Origin: Zoogloea dura | Lineage (GTDB): Bacteria; Pseudomonadota; Gammaproteobacteria; Burkholderiales; Rhodocyclaceae | DNA length: 64,000 bases | NCBI RefSeq assembly: GCF_012927165.1 | Contig: NZ_JABBGA010000002.1 | Coordinates: 334,844-398,843 of the forward strand | Direction of reading: 5' to 3' | In this document: one piece after another, positions 61,489 through 64,000 of the stretch | Numbering within the stretch: the first letter of the stretch is position 1 | Layout of the letters: each line of letters starts with the position of its first letter | The notes under the pieces: generated by a model | The model's input: only the letters and a program-made list of their open reading frames with translations | Database searches by the model: none | What the model was told of the DNA's origin: nothing | Program-made: the position numbers and the translations under genes

Positions 61489-64000
61489 TCAGGCGGCCAT
61501 CAGAAGAGGCTGCTGATCGTCATAGAGGTTGAGCAACTGGGTCAGGGTGGCCAGACCACCTTCGCCTGCCAACGGCGCTGTGGCAGTGGCCGCAAGCGGC
61601 GGGATTGCCTGGCCGAGGATGCAATCCACACTCTGGTCATTGCCCAGCAGGGAGGCCATGTCGGGCAGCGCCACGCCCGCTGCAGCTGCGTCTTCTGCCG
61701 AAACGTTGAAATACACGTCGGTCATGTCGACGCTGTCGCCGTTGGCCAAGGTCGCGCTGGAGCGCTCGAGATGCAGGTTGCCCTGCTCGTCGATGGCCGG
61801 CAGGGCCACGTAGGACACCTTCAGGCTGGCCAGGCCGGCATCGCTGAGGCTCAGCAATTCGCCCTCGTCGGTCTGCTGGTTGCCGTTGGCGTCCCGCCAT
61901 ACCTTCAACTCGGCGAAGCGTGCGTCCTGGCTATCCACCAGACCATCACCATTGCTGTCGAAGCTGGCCAGCTTGGCAAAGCCCTGGCCAACACCGTTGC
62001 CACCGAACAGTTCGTGGATATCGTCGATACGACCGTTGCCGTTGGTATCGAGCGCCAGGAAGCCATCGCCCCCGCTCAGCCAGCCGGACTTGATCCCCGT
62101 GCCATTGCCCAGCAGGTCAAAACTTCCACTGCTGTTCTCGCGGGCGATGGTATGGATGCCATTGCCGTCCAGGTCGATGGCGATCGGGCAGATGCCCGCG
62201 TCGCGGGTGTTGTCGTACTGGCCGGAGACGAGCGTGAACACGTCGGTGTAGCCCTGGGTGGCATTGGTCGCGGACACCGCTACGTCGTTGTCGATCGCGT
62301 CGTTGCCATTGCTACCGTAGTCCTTGGTCGTCCAGTAGTTGCCGTTCGGGTCGTAGTAGTAATGCACGCCCGAGGTGGCATACCAGTCCAGGGTCTTCAT
62401 GTCGAAGAACAGCTTGTACTGGCCCGGATCCAGGTTGGTGAATTTGTAGTTGCCGTTTGCATCGCTGGTGGTGGTGGCCACCACGTTGCCCGACGCATCG
62501 AGCAGCTTCACCACCACGTTGCGGGCCGCCACGTCGGAGCTGTCCTGATAGCCGTTGTGGGTCGCGTCCATCCACACCCGGTCACCGACACTGGCCTTGC
62601 GGTACAGGCCGGCATCCCAGGAAAGGTCTGCCTCACCCGCCGTCAGCGTGGTCAGGCTGGTAAGCCCGCTGCTGTTCACATCCGAATCCGCGGTATCGCT
62701 GCTGCCCTGGTCCTGCTTGGTGTAGTAGTAGCCGCTGGGCGCCACGACCTGCACCTTGTAGTCCCCCACGGCGAGATCACCAAAGAGGTAGTTGCCGCTC
62801 GAATTGGTCGTGGTGGTAGCCACCACGCTGCCGGCGGAATTGAGCAGCTTCACGGTGACCCCGGCGATCCCTGCCTCGCCGTCGTCCTGAATGCCGTTGT
62901 AGTTGAGGTCTTCCCACACCCGGTCACCGATCGATGCCGTGACGGGCGGGGCCGGCGGGCAGTAGATGCCGGCATCCCAGCTCATGTCGTTCTCGCCGGA
63001 CTCCAGGGTGGTCTGGATGGTGTTCTGCACCGAGGCGCCGCTGCGCGTCACCAGACGCACGTTGTCGATGATCCCGCCCACGCTGTCGTCGTCACCGGCC
63101 TGCTCCCGAAACTCCAGACGGCTGGAGGCATCGGCCGCCGTCACGGTGAAGCTGTACTTGGTCAGGGCGGTGGAGGCCGGATCGACCGTGGCCACCTTGA
63201 CGCCTTCCCACCAGATCTCCACGGTGTTGGTGGACGCCGCCGTGCCCGAACGCTGGGCCAGGTCCACGCTCAGCTGGTAGCTCTGCCCGGCCACGGTGGC
63301 CACGTCCTGGTAGAAGCCCGTCACCGTGCCCGTCTTGTTGGCATCCAGCTCGGCCGTGTAGCTGCCGGTGGCACCGGACACCCCGAAGGAGCTGGCGGTG
63401 CTCACCTCGACCGTATCACCCAGCCCGCGCCACCCCGTGGTACCGGACTCGAAGCTGCCATTGACGATCAGGTTGGTGGTGCCGAGCACGGCGCCCACAT
63501 CCGAATCCGTACCATCGTTGCTGCCCACGTCCTTCAGGGTGAAGCTGCACCCCGCCGGCGCGGTGAATTGCACCGAGTAGGTCCCCGGCATCAGGTCCTT
63601 GAAGATGTAATTGCCGTTGGCGTCGGTCTGGGTGGTGGCGATCACGTTGCCGCTGGCATCCAGCAGCTTCACCGTGGCGCCCGCCACACCAGCCTCCCCC
63701 GTGTCCTGGATACCGTTGCCGTTGCTGTCCGACCACACCCGGTCGCCGATGGAGGCCTTCTGGTACAGGCCCGCATCCACGCTCAGGTCGCTTTCGCCCG
63801 CGCTCAGGTTGACCACCCCGGTCTTGCCCGTCAGGGGGTCGAAGTCGCTGTCGGTCGCATCATTGCCACCCAGGTCCTTGCCGCTCAGGAAGTAGCCGGT
63901 CGGCGCCACCACCTGGGCCGAGTAGTCGCCCGGTGCCAGGTTGTTGAACAGGTAGCTGCCATCCGCCCCGGTGGTGGTGGTACCGACCACATTGCCGCTG
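61489..64000 (-). CDS. SdrD B-like domain surface protein with calcium-binding C-terminus (5' end missing)
   Basis: At least 836 residues are visible; the frame stays open to the right edge, so the N-terminus lies outside. Four SdrD B-like modules with the signature IGDRVW...D.N.NG.QD.GEAG run from the edge to about 62191. A jelly-roll-like insert (63046-63477) interrupts one of them. The C-terminal part has calcium-binding repeats (DLDGNGIHTIA, DTNGNGRIDDIHELFG, FDSNGDGLVDSQDARF, RDANGNQQTDEGELLSLS). Cell surface or biofilm adhesin is likely. No sortase or exosortase signal is seen at the C-terminus; export may be type I. Confidence 0.85.
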   Translation of the reverse strand, partial: SGNVVGTTTTGADGSYLFNNLAPGDYSAQVVAPTGYFLSGKDLGGNDATDSDFDPLTGKTGVVNLSAGESDLSVDAGLYQKASIGDRVWSDSNGNGIQDTGEAGVAGATVKLLDASGNVIATTQTDANGNYIFKDLMPGTYSVQFTAPAGCSFTLKDVGSNDGTDSDVGAVLGTTNLIVNGSFESGTTGWRGLGDTVEVSTASSFGVSGATGSYTAELDANKTGTVTGFYQDVATVAGQSYQLSVDLAQRSGTAASTNTVEIWWEGVKVATVDPASTALTKYSFTVTAADASSRLEFREQAGDDDSVGGIIDNVRLVTRSGASVQNTIQTTLESGENDMSWDAGIYCPPAPPVTASIGDRVWEDLNYNGIQDDGEAGIAGVTVKLLNSAGSVVATTTTNSSGNYLFGDLAVGDYKVQVVAPSGYYYTKQDQGSSDTADSDVNSSGLTSLTTLTAGEADLSWDAGLYRKASVGDRVWMDATHNGYQDSSDVAARNVVVKLLDASGNVVATTTSDANGNYKFTNLDPGQYKLFFDMKTLDWYATSGVHYYYDPNGNYWTTKDYGSNGNDAIDNDVAVSATNATQGYTDVFTLVSGQYDNTRDAGICPIAIDLDGNGIHTIARENSSGSFDLLGNGTGIKSGWLSGGDGFLALDTNGNGRIDDIHELFGGNGVGQGFAKLASFDSNGDGLVDSQDARFAELKVWRDANGNQQTDEGELLSLSDAGLASLKVSYVALPAIDEQGNLHLERSSATLANGDSVDMTDVYFNVSAEDAAAAGVALPDMASLLGNDQSVDCILGQAIPPLAATATAPLAGEGGLATLTQLLNLYDDQQPLLMAA
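62191..64000 (-). repeat. Tandem SdrD B-like modules in the surface protein
   Basis: Protein-level repeats of about 115-135 residues. Each carries IGDRVW or VGDRVW, an NGxQD acidic turn, VKLLD/NxxGxV, a GNYxF strand, GxYxVQ, and ends with a GExDxSxDAGLY-type strand. Starts of complete units lie near 63756, 62937 and 62595; a partial unit lies at the right edge. Such modules form rigid rods that hold calcium. Confidence 0.8.

Noticed and set aside
1..64000. tRNA, rRNA, CRISPR arrays, insertion sequences, att sites
   Set aside because: I looked for cloverleaf-type sequence, regularly spaced direct repeats and transposase motifs and saw none; a covariance-model scan was not possible.

Overview
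The window is high-GC, densely packed bacterial DNA on both strands. The flagellar set (fliC-flaG-fliD-fliS-fliT-fliK), the tkt-gap-pgk cluster, the fused kinase-GNAT argA, a PEP-CTERM protein and a type I phosphoribulokinase point to a motile betaproteobacterium, most plausibly Rhodocyclales. That placement is inference from gene content; there is no rRNA here to test it.

Layout. 1-4543 (minus) is a signalling operon: a CHASE/PAS hybrid-type sensor kinase, a receiver protein with an RsbW-like ATPase domain, and the start of another receiver. 4624-9155 (minus) is a tripartite RND efflux operon (adaptor, pump, small YgaP-like membrane protein). Its start codon abuts a near-perfect palindrome and promoter that leave almost no leader. 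9225-13618 holds a second receiver-ATPase with a decayed receiver, a CbiX/SirB-like chelatase, an M23 peptidase, tcdA, a HAD phosphatase and a small secreted protein.

13776-39921 is the accessory core, a sugar and acyl modification island that ends just before flagellin. rfbF-rfbG-rfbH make a CDP-3,6-dideoxy-4-keto sugar. A NeuB-like synthase fused to a cupin, a TPP enzyme, a sugar C-methyltransferase, a Nudix protein, a DegT aminotransferase, a hexapeptide acyltransferase, an AMP ligase, an oxidoreductase, an acyl carrier protein, two methyltransferases, a desaturase-like membrane enzyme and a third methyltransferase follow, mostly coupled through ATGA/GTGA overlaps. A GT2 glycosyltransferase and an SDR lie on the opposite strand. 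A second plus-strand run carries an FkbM methyltransferase, a radical SAM enzyme, an unknown protein and a 1213-residue multi-domain glycosyltransferase. A 15-bp terminator then separates the island from fliC. The best reading is a flagellin glycosylation island making an unusual branched, methylated, acylated sugar. The product is not established.

40090-45377 is the late flagellar cluster, with a sigma28-like promoter before fliC and a sigma54-like promoter before fliD. 45397-51002 (minus) carries yggX, a diguanylate cyclase, argA, polyphosphate:AMP phosphotransferase and rsmE. 51115-57543 carries an inositol-monophosphatase family gene, phosphoribulokinase, tkt, gap and pgk with several clear terminators. 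57672-64000 holds a PilJ-like/GGDEF protein, a secreted TPR protein, a PEP-CTERM protein and the C-terminal part of a large SdrD-like surface protein that runs off the right edge. No tRNA, rRNA, CRISPR array or insertion sequence was recognised.
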